In this document: in pieces, positions 24,222 to 36,019 of the stretch
Numbering within the stretch: the stretch's first letter is position 1
Layout of the letters: each line of letters opens with the position of its first letter
From: Coptis chinensis
Taxonomy: Eukaryota > Streptophyta > Magnoliopsida > Ranunculales > Ranunculaceae
Length of the DNA: 64,000 nucleotides
Assembly (NCBI GenBank): GCA_015680905.1
Contig: CM027380.1
Span: 36,200,001-36,264,000, forward strand
Direction of reading: 5' to 3'
The notes under the pieces: model-generated
The model's input: the letters and a program-made list of their open reading frames with translations, nothing else
Databases searched by the model: none
What the model was told of the DNA's origin: nothing
Program-made: the position numbers and the translations under genes

Positions 24222-25828
24222 TCTGCCCGAGCGGAGTGGTGATGGCCTTTAGCTTCGCCTACATTTTCATATTCATTACTAGTATTATCGGTTACCTCAA
24301 AGGCTGTATTTGTTGTTTTAGTATTAGGTATTGCGTGACCTGGAAACACACCTTTGGGTTGGGCTTTATCTTGAGCCAACTGTTGGGTTAAATTATTAAC
24401 GGATTGTAGAAGCTGTTGGTTAGATTGAGCCATGGTTTGGAAATTTTTTTGGCTCACTTGTATGAAGGTGTCAAGACGATCCGGTTGTGTGGGTGTAGTA
24501 GTCACGGGTGGTGTGATTGGAACTATTTCACGTGAATTATTTATGGGTGGATTTTGATAGTTATTATTTACCGGAACGATACCTCTATTAGCATTATAAT
24601 TATTATAACTAGCTTGACTTTGTGCTTGACCTTGTCGAGGTTGCACTTGGTTGTTATAATTATTGAAATTCCCCTGACCCTGTCCTTGTCGTAGTGGGGC
24701 TTGGTTAAAGGTGTGCGTAGGCCTAACATATTGATTATTGTACCCTTGAGGTGTAACGTGTTGGTTATTTCTCGAACCGAAGTTGGGATTTTGTCTCCAA
24801 GGGGCGTTAGGTTCACTATTAATAGAACAAGCCTGTTCATAGGCTATAAGACAGTGGGAGTCGGGATGCTCAGGGCTCCAACAGAAACTACATGGATTTG
24901 AATTTACATTCATGACGGGGATAGGCTTTTGTTGAACAGAAATGGCCTCTACCTTTTTAGTGAGTGATTCGATTAGAGTTTTAAGCTCGGAATCGTGTTT
25001 AATTTCAAACATACCGGCAGCCTTAACTGTATTTGATGAACTAGCGGAGCGGTGGATATCATCACTACCCCCCCAGTTGTTATTTCGCTTAGTTTGATCC
25101 TCTAAAAATTTATAAGCCTCTGAGGCTACTTTGCTTAAGAAACTACCCCCATTCATTATGTCTAGGACTTCTTTATGGTGGTGTAGAAGTCCTTTGAAAA
25201 AGGCACGAACTAACGTGTCTTTTGCTAAGTTATGATGTGGACACTCTATAAGGAGATCGGTGAAACGATTCCAAGCCTCTGAAAATGATTCATGAGGATT
25301 TTTTCGAAAGAAATGAATCTTGGAAAGCATCTCGTCCGTCTTTAGGGGTGGGTAAAAATGTTCCATAAACAGCTGAACAAGTTTAGCCCATGAGTCCACG
25401 TAATTAGGCGTTTGGGCGCTTAACCAAGACGCCACCTTATCGGCTAAGGTGAAAGGGAATACCCTGAGTTTAATTTGTTCCGCACCAACCGTAGGATGGT
25501 GGAATGTTGTTAGGACTTGTTCAATCCTACGCATGTGCTGATAAGGTTTTTCATGGTCTAATCCATGAAAAATGGGTAACAAATTAAAATATTTGGGGGA
25601 TTCGAAATCCCCAATCGGGTCCGCTAGAACGATGCAAGATTTGGGGCTATCGCCAAGGCTTTGTAGAAGTCGAGAGAGGAGTCTCTTTCTTCGTCGGGCA
25701 TTGTGTCGTGTTGATGTGTGTGAAATAGTAGCTAGAGGTGTAGTGGGTGGTATACTAGATAGACTTGTTTGTTGACGTTGTTGTGTAATTACGTTCTGTG
25801 TTTTTGTTCGGCCAGACCTTAATCTCAT
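24203..25828 (-). CDS. gag: gag of element B, 541 aa, intact frame
   Basis: This is the structural capsid/nucleocapsid precursor that packages the element RNA in cytoplasmic particles. It begins MRLRSGRTK at 25828. Residues about 90-270 form the retrotransposon gag domain with FPFTLADKVASWL, FRKNPHESFSEAWNRF, LLIECPHHNL and VLDIMNGGSF. A CCHC knuckle (CSFCWSPEHPDSHC) lies near residue 315, followed by an Asn/Gln-rich stretch and VGE. The frame then diverges by an indel near 24250 and ends after WLITK, where intact relatives continue NAITTLRSGR into protease. It is the only long undamaged frame in B, fitting a non-autonomous gag-carrying element. Confidence 0.85.
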   Translation of the reverse strand: MRLRSGRTKTQNVITQQRQQTSLSSIPPTTPLATISHTSTRHNARRRKRLLSRLLQSLGDSPKSCIVLADPIGDFESPKYFNLLPIFHGLDHEKPYQHMRRIEQVLTTFHHPTVGAEQIKLRVFPFTLADKVASWLSAQTPNYVDSWAKLVQLFMEHFYPPLKTDEMLSKIHFFRKNPHESFSEAWNRFTDLLIECPHHNLAKDTLVRAFFKGLLHHHKEVLDIMNGGSFLSKVASEAYKFLEDQTKRNNNWGGSDDIHRSASSSNTVKAAGMFEIKHDSELKTLIESLTKKVEAISVQQKPIPVMNVNSNPCSFCWSPEHPDSHCLIAYEQACSINSEPNAPWRQNPNFGSRNNQHVTPQGYNNQYVRPTHTFNQAPLRQGQGQGNFNNYNNQVQPRQGQAQSQASYNNYNANRGIVPVNNNYQNPPINNSREIVPITPPVTTTPTQPDRLDTFIQVSQKNFQTMAQSNQQLLQSVNNLTQQLAQDKAQPKGVFPGHAIPNTKTTNTAFEVTDNTSNEYENVGEAKGHHHSARAEWLITK

Positions 25829-26334
25829 ACAAGGCTAAAACCAAACTTAGCTAAACACATCAACACTCCAAACAATTTTGATATACTAGTATAAAACTCT
25901 AACAGGAGATGCGAGGTGTGGAAGAAAGGAATACCTGATTGCGTCCTTGCTTCGCTTATGAATAGCGTCTTGTTTACGCGTGTTCAGTGTATATAACAAG
26001 TTAGAACACTGAAAAATTTGAAAAATCAAAGTTCGAGTCAAAACTGTAGAATTCCGGAAAAATTAACAAAGGGCGCGGGTGCGCTCGCATAGGGCGCGGT
26101 TGCGCTCCGTGTAATTTTCAAATTACAGTGTTTTTTAGGGCGGTCGCTTTCGAAGTTCCAGTTATAGGCAGTGCGCTCCTTATAGGCCGTGATCGCTACC
26201 AATGTATTTTTTTGGAACTTTTCAACGCTCAATCGGAAAACCACAGTATGAATCAAACAAGGGTGCGTGGGTGTAATGAGACTTTTAAGAAAAGTACTTA
26301 TACTACGAAAACAATGCGAAAGTGCAACTAAGAT
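25829..26334 (-). other. untranslated leader of element B
   Basis: Non-coding DNA between PBS and gag. 26070-26115 has two GGGCGCGG(G/T)TGCGCTC words, and 26140-26200 has GGTCGC-type words. The region parallels 3307-3898 of copy 1. Confidence 0.6.
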
Positions 26335-26347
26335 GGCAGCGGCGCCA
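26335..26347 (-). other. primer binding site of element B
   Basis: Minus strand TGGCGCCGCTGCC, two bases inside the 5' LTR, resembling the complement of the tRNA-Asp 3' end. Identical to the copy 1 PBS. Confidence 0.82.
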
Positions 26348-26349
26348 TT

Positions 26350-27888
26350 TGATAAAACATAAAATGAATGATTTTACCTATGAAATAAAGCGATGAAACT
26401 TACAAACGCAAGTAAAACTAAAACTATTTATGATCCTATGCTTATCAAAGATTTCTACTCTCAATCCTATGAGATATAGTGGAGTAGAGTGATTCGTTCC
26501 ACTCCTAGTCCTTCCGCATGCTGTGTTATCACGTGTAATTACTCTACTTAAGGTCTAATGAGAGATTTACGAAAAGGCAACTAGACTACGATGCAACTAC
26601 CTACAAGATGCAACTAGTCGGTTATCAAAATAACTAAGGGAATCCTACGTTGATTCGATGATAAGGAGTTAGAGGGGGATTGATTCCACCTTAACTCGAC
26701 TTAATCCTATTAACGACGAATCGTCGTAATCCGAATTGAATCGCCCAGCGAGAACAATTGGTTCTTCCTAATCCCTAATTACACATGGCATTCCTACCAA
26801 TTCATAACTAGCATGTGAACGATTAAACCCATTCTCATGGTGAACTAATCGTTTCTAGAGTGGAAAGGAAATTACGACGATTCTACGATAGTCGAATCAA
26901 GCTTTCATCAAGGCTTCTCAACCCCTCTAATGGAGGTTTAGCCGAGAATCATTACGCAATCATTTCCGATTAAAGTTAAACTAAACATGATATAAAGAAT
27001 TGAAATTTACTAATCTAAATTAAACAATAATTAAAATCTAATTAATAACTAAGAATTGAATAACAAGTAGTAAATGAATCAGATCTAACACAAATGTAAA
27101 TGACAAGAATCGAAATTTAACAACTAGCTATTTTATTAATCAAACTAATTAAGAGTAATGATTCTAATAGTTTAATCTAAAACAAGAATTGGATTTGAAA
27201 TTAAACTTAATTAAAACAATTAAATCTAGATCTAGAAGCTATTCTAATGGCTACTTTCTATTCTAAGCTCCTTTATTTTCTAACCTAAAAATCTACTATT
27301 CTCTACTAAAATATATACCATTAACAAAGAGCTAAGCTTTTGTTTTTATACTTTCAGATCCAAAAATCGTGCATGGGCTTGGAGCCATGTTTTGGGCCAG
27401 AGAATCAGGCCCAAAACCCAATTCTTTTAGTCCAAAAAGGCCTCTTCAGCTGCAGTTGGCTTCAACAGACTTTTCGTCCACTTCTTCTCCTCTAATTGGA
27501 TCGCAGCTTAGACCATTGGAAAGCTCTTTCCGAGCCGGTCGTTTTGACATAAGGTAGGCCCCATTCTGAGGTCTGAGTGCAAAGATATGGCCTTCGGAAG
27601 TTCTGCTGACTTTGTGTGCTGTTTCTGCCCGCGTCGACTTTTCAGCTTTTGATCGGGCTTTAGAAAGGCTTTGTCTTCTTGAATCTTGGCCTTTAATCAC
27701 GGAACTCCTTAGTAACCGACCTTTGCTCCTTTATCTCGCTAAAGTGGCACATTTATGCACATAATGGACTTTGAAGCCTGAAATGCATAAAAACACGTAA
27801 TCAGTGGTAACTCTTAATTATTACTCACATAATTGATCTAAAAGTATGTCTGTTACAGGGTTAAAACTATAGTTTTGGGCTCTTATCA
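26350..27888 (-). repeat. 5' LTR of element B
   Basis: This 1539-bp LTR is the near-identical partner of 15261-16795, with TG...CA ends and GTAGA immediately outside. On the minus strand, GTATAAAAACAAAAGC at about 27336-27352 is a good TATA-box candidate, so transcription would start about 30 bp further left. Confidence 0.93.
27342..27351 (-). promoter_or_regulatory. candidate TATA box in B 5' LTR
   Basis: Minus-strand TATAAAAAC lies in the middle of the LTR, where a U3/R boundary is expected. The motif is kept in the other B LTR and, slightly altered, in copy 1. Confidence 0.5.
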
Positions 27889-28330
27889 GTAGATAAAGGA
27901 GTTTTCAAAGTCTGTTATGCTAGAGTAACAGATGAATGCATACAATTCTACAAGCACTTCAACTTTGGTAGTGTCAATTCTTACACAGGAGAAACAGAAA
28001 AATCATAAATTGACAAAAAAGAGTTAAAAACCCTCATAACCTAATTGTGTCACAATATAGTTCACCTGATTGTGTTCCCTTATAAGCTCCATTTACCCCT
28101 GCTTTTCTAACTTGTTTCCGATCGTAAGTTCGTCCAAAACGATGGTACTCAACAGTGATGTTGTTGTCAAGTATAATAAATTATGCATGGATTTGGAATA
28201 CACGTCAAGAAATCTACCAATATGGATGCCCGGGATGTTTGATGTAGCATATAATAGCCCTAAGTAGTTAGTACTAGAGATAACAGTCATTTAGGACGAT
28301 TTATATAGGGTTTTTTAGACAAAAAATTAC

Positions 28331-31300
28331 CTGGAGTAACGCCATCAGAAACTTGACCCACTCGTCGACGAAGGCAAATCTTGTTAGGGAGAGCTACTTT
28401 AACCGCAGTAATTGTTTCTCTCTGCAGGTCTTTCTTTGGTTTCTTTTTCATTAGGCTATCTAAATATGAATGAACAAAATAAAAACGCACAGTAAAAAAT
28501 TACTTTACATGACAATACAACACAGGAAAAGGTGAATGATAAGATAAACGTGATCAATATATAGTCGACTTACCTATTACACAATCCAGTTTGCTGTGAA
28601 CTTGAGCCACAAAAGGAGCTGGAGTTTGTGGAGTACAACAAGGTGAACTTTGACTTTGATTACAAAGCCCGACTGTTGTCTCAAAGATGGGAGGCTTAAC
28701 ATGACAGCTTCGAGCTGCTTGGCCTTTTATAAACCCTTTCTTCATGGGAACATCTATAAGCACACAAATCATATATATTAAATGCTATGACTATGATTTC
28801 ACAACGTATATGTCATTCAATGAGCCTTTAATAAAAATTTGAACAATCTTGTCTATATTATTAATTATTAATTTAGCACAATGTCTAACGGGAATGGTTG
28901 CACATCACGAAGAAAATGATGCTAATAATATATCGTTAACCATCACCTCGTATGAAGGGCGGAAAAAATTATTTGATACAACGTTTCTTAACTACTTTTT
29001 GGTGATAGAGTCCGCCCTAGGAATATACGATGTTCCATTATGGTTCTGGCATTATTTAACGACAAATATCAGTATTGAGTACAAGTACAATAATGCAATG
29101 ATAGCAAAGATAACCCCTTTATCTTTATCCTCGATCACATTCACCCTCGCACCACCTCCATTATTGTTGTCTACACATAAATTCATTATTTTATGCACAT
29201 ACGGAACAAATTTATAAGTCAAATATTCAAAATTATGCACAATAAAATTACTATGGCAAATTAGTTAATATAATATAATAATAGATAAATGCTAGCGAGC
29301 TACCCCTCTTTGGCTCTTTCCCATAGCATGGTCATACCCCGTAAGAATACAAGAAAACTTAAGTTGGTGTATACATGGGAAGTTCACATTTAATACGCAA
29401 GAAAAAGTATTCTCTCTATTCCCTATCTATTTTTCAACATTTTTTAAGAATATTGTGCCGTCACAGAGTTGTCTCCTAATCCTCATGTTTTCACCAAAGT
29501 ACATTGTTTCAGTGGATGATTTTTGATGACCAAAGTACATGAAGATTAAGGACTTATGGCAAATATACAAATTAAAGTACTTCAAATTTTACAAACAAAC
29601 CCATTCATATATCTATGAACATTATTAATGTCAACATGCTACCCCGAAAGATAACACGGATGTGAGGGTGTAATATTATTAAGATATAAAGCAAATAATG
29701 CAAATGAAACTTACTACCTTCATGCATGTCCCTCTTCGCACTATCTTTGTGCACCAAGTTCAATATGTTTACATCTGGGCCAGTGCGACTACCTGCATAA
29801 CCAATCAAGACAAAATTAGACTTACACAACATATATTAAATGCTAACATTGCGTGGATGTTAAATTTAGACATTGTTGAGTTGATTGTAAGACCTAATAG
29901 TAATCTGTAGGTCTAGGTTGCATATCACAAAGCAATACTAGTACATCGGTTACCATCACATACACAGTCTCAAGGGCAACATAAGGTTATTAGATATGGT
30001 TGTGCACCACCTTTGGTGGTTTGTTCCCTCCGAAGAATCGTGTTCCATTTTGATTCTAAAATAAACTACCCACTAACAATTACCATTATATACCAATTAC
30101 AAGTATTTAGCACAAATATTATTAATTTACAAGTATTTAGTACAATTACGAGTATTTTCCTAATTTAATAGATATATAGCATAGAAATACCATTGTGTAT
30201 AATTTTTTCTTTATAATTGCATTAACATAGATGTACCCAAATAGTTGCAATAAAAACCTGTATGTTTACCTGCACAGATGTCCGACATCTCCGTTCCTTC
30301 AAACACCGACTTCAACATGTTTGCATCCGGGCTACCACAAGTACCTGCATAATCAATGGAGAGAAATGTGTGTTACAAGTAGCCCATTTATGTCAAAACA
30401 TAGTCATCCTTGACTAATTTACCTTCGATATGATCACCTTCTCCTCGACTTCTTCTATGCCACTTGCACAGCCTCCACTAATATTATCTACACTAATAAA
30501 ATTTAATTCATATACGGTAAAAAAAAGGTGCGCAACTCCAACATTTATTGGTTGTCGGCATGCACCTACCATATTCAGGGCGAGGACTAGGTTCTGTTAC
30601 AGTAACGACAATATTATTAGCTAAATGAGAAAAGTACATAGCTCTCGGACTAGACCAACTTCCTGCATAACAATAAGGAAAAAGGCATGTTAGAATGATA
30701 AGTTTTAACAATACCACTCCATCCATTTTTCTCTTCAAGTATACGTACAGACCAAGATTTAACTATGAATACAATATAATAAAAATCATGTCAATCTAGA
30801 AAACTTATACTGTTGAACAAACCATCATACACCACCAACAATTAATCAAATTTATAGTTGGACCCCATTACCCGAAGGCATGGTTTGTCTTCTCCGAGTC
30901 CTTGTAGATGGTGAAATATCTTCAAAAATATCCAGTTGAGCTTCCGCAATATTGTCTGTTTGGCCAGATTCTTCCAAGTCACTGCCACTATCTGCACTTG
31001 AATATGTTAATGACTGAAATGGATCTTCTTATTCAAATTCATTGTTATTATTACTCAAACCATTGCCACCACCCATTTCAACTAGTCGACCATTTTTCAA
31101 TATATTTGCACGCAACAGTTGTAACTCTTGTGGGATTTCTTCATCAGGAATTGTTTTCAGTAATGGTTCAACCAACTCTTGATAGTCATAATGACGCACC
31201 TTCTACAACAAATCCAACACTAACAATAAGCAAATAATGAAAACAACGTTGAAGATATATAAACTAAAAAACCTCATCTATATTTTCATAATGTTGTTAA

Positions 31301-33150
31301 TAAATACTTAATCTATGCATGGAGGATAGTGCTATGGGAATTGGGAAGGTAGATTGGTGGTGGCTAAAGTAATATCTTGTGTACTTCTTATCCACCTACA
31401 CCACATAAAATACAATTGTACGTTCTGATTAGAATAAATTCCTTCCACTGAATTAAATACAAGCAATTCTACGAAAACATAGATAACGATATGTTTTTAT
31501 TACATTACTTCATAAAAAATAACATATTGAGCTGATGAGAACCTATGCCGCCAAAAATTCAGCAAAAAGAAGAAATAATTGCCACCTTTTTAGCTTTCCA
31601 ACAAAAAGGCATTAGTAGGTTACGCTTACAATAATTACTTTGAAGTCTAAACTAAATGGAGGGGATAATTACAGTCAACATATTAAAAAAAATAGTGGTA
31701 AAACAAAATAAGCAATTCATTGCAAATTTACCTCTTTATTGCACTGATTCATGAGGAACAACTCCCTTAAGGAAAATGGTTGAGTGCAACTCATACAATG
31801 CTCCTGATACCAATCTATATAAGCTTCATTTGAAGTAGAAGGAAAGTTGACTTCAACTTCACAACCACCCTTCCACCAAACATTCCACTCCGTAATACAT
31901 CTTTCCTAAAAAGAACCATTTGCTTTAGGATCCCACCTGAGTGGCTGCTCTGGTATGTGTTGGTCAACCCCAAATTGACGCATACATCGATCAGGCATAT
32001 ACGTCTCTGCGGAGTCGAAATGGATCATCCATGTAGAGACAGGTAGCACGCAAGAATGGCGAGAGGCAAAATGAGGAGCATGTACCCATTTATCCCACGG
32101 CTGCCAGATAACCTAATAGAATAGAATCAATACTAGTAAGAAAGTAGACAATAGTTTGGTACAGTTTGATGAGTTGTGGGTACTAATTTTACACTAACCC
32201 GATCTTCACCAAGTGAATCCGACTCTTTGCTTAGGACCTTATACATTTGTTTTGTACAAGGCCGGAATTTGGGATTTTTCCATCTACAAGTAGTAGGGAA
32301 CACAATTTTCGGTTCCCATTTCAGTAGGTGTATGTAGAACCTTTCATAGAACCATGCCTACAAGCAATTTTTCAAAAGTTAATAAAAAAACAGTAAGATA
32401 TACAAAATAAAAATCATCAAGTATAAACGGGCTATATGTACCAACAACAATGTAGACGAACCACAAATATTCTGCACAAAATTAGATTCCTTTTCTAGCT
32501 TGTTCCTTTTCTTTGTTGTGGATTTACGACAAAGTGACGCTCAACTGAGCGCTTTAAATAGATATATAAGAACAATAGTAGCCCAAGCATAGGTAGCACA
32601 CACCTTTATATTAGCTAGGAATTTTAGGTACTTGGTGTGCACGCAATTGCCGCCACCTTCTAAAAATATTGTGCTCCCAATGAGGTACAACACATATGCT
32701 ATTGTGCATTTTTTCTCGTCAACAACAATTCCAGTGCCCTTAAATGTATCTCTCAACCACGAGACATGAACGGATTTCCTTATGATTTTATCTTCTGGAG
32801 GAGATACTCCCAAATATTTTAAACAAGCTTGTTCAGCAGTCAATTCTGAGGTGTCGACGATTGCTTCCCCAAAGGCATTCAAGTCCAATATGTGGGCCAC
32901 ATCCTGAAGTGTAATTGTCATTTCAAATGATGGGAAGTGGAAAGTATTTGTTTCTGGCCTCCAACGGTCAACCAGAGCAGAAATCAGGTCTCTATCAGCT
33001 TGGAAATGTCCAGTTTTCCTGATGTGTTTGAAACCCATTGCAAAGATAAGCTTCTTCTGGCTATGACTCATTTTCCATTCTTTCAATTTTCGGTTGTGCT
33101 AATGAATCCGCACAATCGGACGCTCCTGTTCACCACTTACACTTGTTATT
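28331..33150 (-). pseudogene. plant mobile domain (PMD/MAIL-like) gene, multi-exon, with stops
   Basis: The minus strand encodes a PMD protein, related to MAIN/MAIL1 and to many transposon-borne copies. Exon 1 (about 33150-32441) has LISALVDRWRPETNTFHFPS, ITLQDVAHILDL and YAWATIVLIYLF. Exon 2 (32357-32200) has AWFYERFY; exon 3 (about 32113-31731) has VIWQPWDKW and MPDRCMRQFGVDQHIPEQP, typical of the PMD C-terminus. Later exons (31204-30870, 30662-30571, about 30495-30424, 30349-30275, 29791-29715, 28755-28573, 28459-28331) have plausible GT-AG borders. In-frame stops lie at 33099-33101, 32539-32541, 31906-31908 and 31029-31031. The family acts in nuclear silencing pathways, or as unknown-function transposon cargo. 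Stops make this copy a probable pseudogene. Confidence 0.75.
29715..30349 (-). other. duplicated exons inside the PMD gene tail
   Basis: Two minus-strand exons, each after a TATGCAG acceptor, encode related peptides: GTCGSPDANMLKSVFEG (30349-30275) and GSRTGPDVNILNLVHKD (29791-29715). A third acceptor at about 30663 (GSWSSPRAMYFSHL) looks like a more distant relative. This suggests tandem exon duplication. Confidence 0.45.
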
Positions 33151-33159
33151 GGTTGTGAA

Positions 33160-34569
33160 GTCAAATAAGCAAACCGAAACCGGAGTAATAAATACCAAAA
33201 AATTACCGCTCCATGCATTAGTAAAGAAGATATGTGGCCACTCTGCATATATATACAAGTATTGATTATTTGTTGCCCCTCTCACCGTCCCCATCTCGTC
33301 TGGAGATATACTAAAATAAAGCAATAGATTAGTAGAATCAAACTAAGACAATATATACACAGATGACAATGTAAACCCCTTTCAGAAAATCAGATGTCTA
33401 CAATGTATAAAACAACTAAGACATATATTCTGTTAATCTATCCAAGTTTATGTAGCAAAATCAGCGTTCTCATATGTTGAATGTTTGTAAGATATAACAG
33501 TGAACTATAAACATGTGTGGAGATAACAAAGGTGAGTTCTCGACAAGTGCAAACAAATCACGCTCTCAACCACAACCACTGCATGTAAAGAGGTATCCCA
33601 AAAACTCCTCTTTCAGATTAACGATGTGTGTCAGAAGGATGATTGGAAGTCTTTTCCAAATGGGAAGCACGATTGAAAAACTATTAAATAAATTTCATTG
33701 TTGCAACACTCCATTTTAGATAAGTCAGTCTTTCTAAAGAGGATCACTGCATTAATTTAAACCATGAAGTGAGCAGAGCTTATAACTGCCATGTGTCCAT
33801 TTGAGTTCACTAAGTACGCTACTTCATTATTTAAAATGTTGGTTTTTTACTGAAGCTGGTGGTGCGAAAGAATATGATATATTACTTCATGAATCAGACA
33901 TAAGTTAGCAACTCTCCATAAATACTTTAATTCTTGACGCTAGTGACTCTTTTCTCAATTTGATAGTAGGGGCAATTCTCGGGACATTATCACAACAACA
34001 AAACTACTAATAATTTGGATACAAAAAACCTTTAAAATTTTATCAATTGTACCATCAATTCCAGCTTAGTGCATGCTTGTGAAGCGTCGTTACTTTGTGA
34101 TCATAATGTTTTTGATTTGTATTTAACAGTTAATAGGCAATACGTGAATTTCGTATACAAGTTTCAGTAAAAATATGTAAGATATAAGAGGAAAACATGT
34201 TACCAAAACCATGTGACTTTAGACGGTGGAGATGGTGGGTTCTAAGACGCTGGTGGTGGCGGACGTAGTGCTCGGTTGAGTGTGAGGGAGGGTTTGTGTT
34301 TATCGAAAAAGTGAGGGACAATTTCTACAGTAGGAGGAGTGTTGGAGAAGTTTCATAGAGGGATTATGAAAAGAGGAAATGAAAATTTGCTGACGTGGTC
34401 AGAGACTGGAGGGAAATTTGGGTGATTGCATGGATTTGATTTGAGGGGTGGGGGGGAATTTATGTTGAAATTGTTAGTTACTTAGCTAAATCAGGAGAGC
34501 GATGGAACATTTCACTCGCTGCAGATATTATTTCCTGAAATATCAGGGGTACAATATAGATATTTTTAG
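33160..34569. other. intergenic, 5' side of the PMD gene
   Basis: AT-rich with short spurious ORFs. A minus-strand open piece at 33324-33130 is low in complexity and not recognised. No promoter element could be assigned confidently. Confidence 0.3.
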
Positions 34570-34974
34570 CAAGGCCCAAAAGATCGCCAATATATCCGAG
34601 ATATCTGATATATCGCCGAAATATTTCGTTTTTGGGGTACACCGAGGTGGAAATATCCGATATATCTCAACCGAATATTAAATCTATTTTTTCCCGATAT
34701 ATTTTGCAATTTCCGATATAACGATATATATCGACCGATATATACGATATAAATTTTTTACTTTGATCAATATTGTTAACTTTGATCGAATATTGTTGAC
34801 TTTGACTGATATATTGACGATATTTTCGATATAATCGACGATATATCCGATACATCGACATGCAAAACAAAATTTTGACTGGTCAACAAAAAAATGGATA
34901 TCTCTGATATTTCCAATATATCTCGATTTTTTGGTACATCGAGATATTCACCAAATTCGATATTTTGGTCCTTG
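34570..34974. mobile_element. hAT-type MITE, copy 1
   Basis: This 405-bp element has short terminal inverted repeats (CAAGGCCCAAAA... and ...TTTTGGTCCTTG). The interior is full of CGATATATCG-like palindromic words and repeated TTGTTGACTTTGA-like segments. Its flanks ATTTTTAG and ATTTTGAG match at 7 of 8 bases, fitting an aged 8-bp duplication. It is about 85% similar by eye to the second copy at 36984. Confidence 0.75.
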
Positions 34975-35035
34975 ATTTTGAGCACATATCATCTTGTGGT
35001 CTTGCCCAGTTTCACTTCACGCATCGTAGAATTTA

Positions 35036-35546
35036 GGGGTGCAAATGGATAGGTTCGGATTCGGATATGCCTGTATGTATCCGAATCCGAATCCAAAAAT
35101 ATATACCGATATCCGAATCTGATATCCGAATCGGATATCGGATAATATCCGATCCAAAAATTAATATTAATTAAAATTTTATTTATTTTGAATAATTCAT
35201 TTTACCACTATAAAAAATATATTATAAATATATATATTTCTCATTTATTATTAGCATTATTATTATTATTATTTTCTTATTATAGTTTATATTATTAGTT
35301 TATGATTTTATATAATATTTTATACAATAATAAATAAATTAATTCATTATATATAATAACTATTAATTTTTTAAATTGGATCGGATATTTTCGGATGCGG
35401 ATATGGCAGTATCCGAATCCGTATCCAAAACCAGTTCGGACATAAAAAATTATCCGAATCCGATATCTGAAATTTTCGAATGATATCCGATTTTTCGAAT
35501 ACGAATTCGAATGGGATTCGAATATTTGGATATCCACTTGCACCCA
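35036..35546. mobile_element. palindromic MITE-like element (GGATATCC-rich)
   Basis: The ends read GGGTGCAAATGGAT and ATCCACTTGCACCC, inverted repeats typical of some plant hAT-like elements. Both sides carry many GGATATCC/CCGAATCCG words in inverted order, around an AT-rich centre with ATT repeats (35250-35280). Similar words (CGTAGAATTTA at 35024, CGTAGATTTA at 35551) flank it and may be a degraded duplication. Confidence 0.55.
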
Positions 35547-35675
35547 TAGCCGTAGATTTAGGCATTTAGCTAAAAGGGACTAAACTAGTTCAACAACAAT
35601 GACAATGCTTATCCAAGTTCTCTTCTACAATTTGTCCGTAAATTGTCCATGCAAAAAGAGGAACAAGCTAGGTAA

Positions 35676-35830
35676 TGTTGGGGTTGTCCCTCACCATGAG
35701 GCAGACGTACGCAGCTCAGAATGGCATGAAGTATGACACTGTTTGTGGCTTAATGTTTATGTTATGAGTTGTGTACTTCTACCCATGCTCTTCGTTGCCT
35801 CATGGTGAGGGACGATGGACAACCCCAACA
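35676..35830. mobile_element. 155-bp MITE with TGTTGGGGTTGTCC ends
   Basis: Terminal inverted repeats TGTTGGGGTTGTCCCTCACC and its complement (interrupted by GAT on the right) enclose about 90 bp with GTATGACACTG. TAA lies directly on both sides (35673-35675, 35831-35833), a candidate 3-bp duplication. The same terminal module recurs at about 8592, 8800, 9367 and 11202. Confidence 0.7.
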
Positions 35831-36019
35831 TAATGGACGACTGCTTCACTTCCTAAAGCCTCATCTAGAATTTATGTTGTGATCTTAATCATCAATTGAA
35901 AGAGGATTTTTTTTTTTAATTTGCAGTTTCATTCATCCACAAATATAGGAAATAAATTTGTTAATAGCAGATTTAACCGTCCTAAATAAATAGGCTAATT
36001 AAAACCATACTTTAATTAT

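Larger units (their letters stand above)
15261..27888 (-). mobile_element. Athila-like element B, complete, non-autonomous
   Basis: This is a full-length 12,628-bp element on the minus strand. LTRs at 15261-16795 and 26350-27888 are flanked by the perfect 5-bp duplication GTAGA (15256-15260 and 27889-27893). PBS, gag, protease, linker, two post-pol ORF regions, a long 3' non-coding block and the PPT are all present. RT, RNase H and integrase are missing: the linker ends near 22580 and sequence matching the post-integrase region of element A follows at about 22500-22425. LTRs differ at only a few sites by eye, so insertion was recent. Movement would need pol supplied in trans. Confidence 0.93.

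Noticed and set aside
4880..27557. A 62-codon plus-strand ORF present in three LTRs (4880-5068, 16276-16464, 27369-27557)
   Set aside because: It is antisense to the elements and shared only because the LTRs are homologous. No sign of protein-level conservation.
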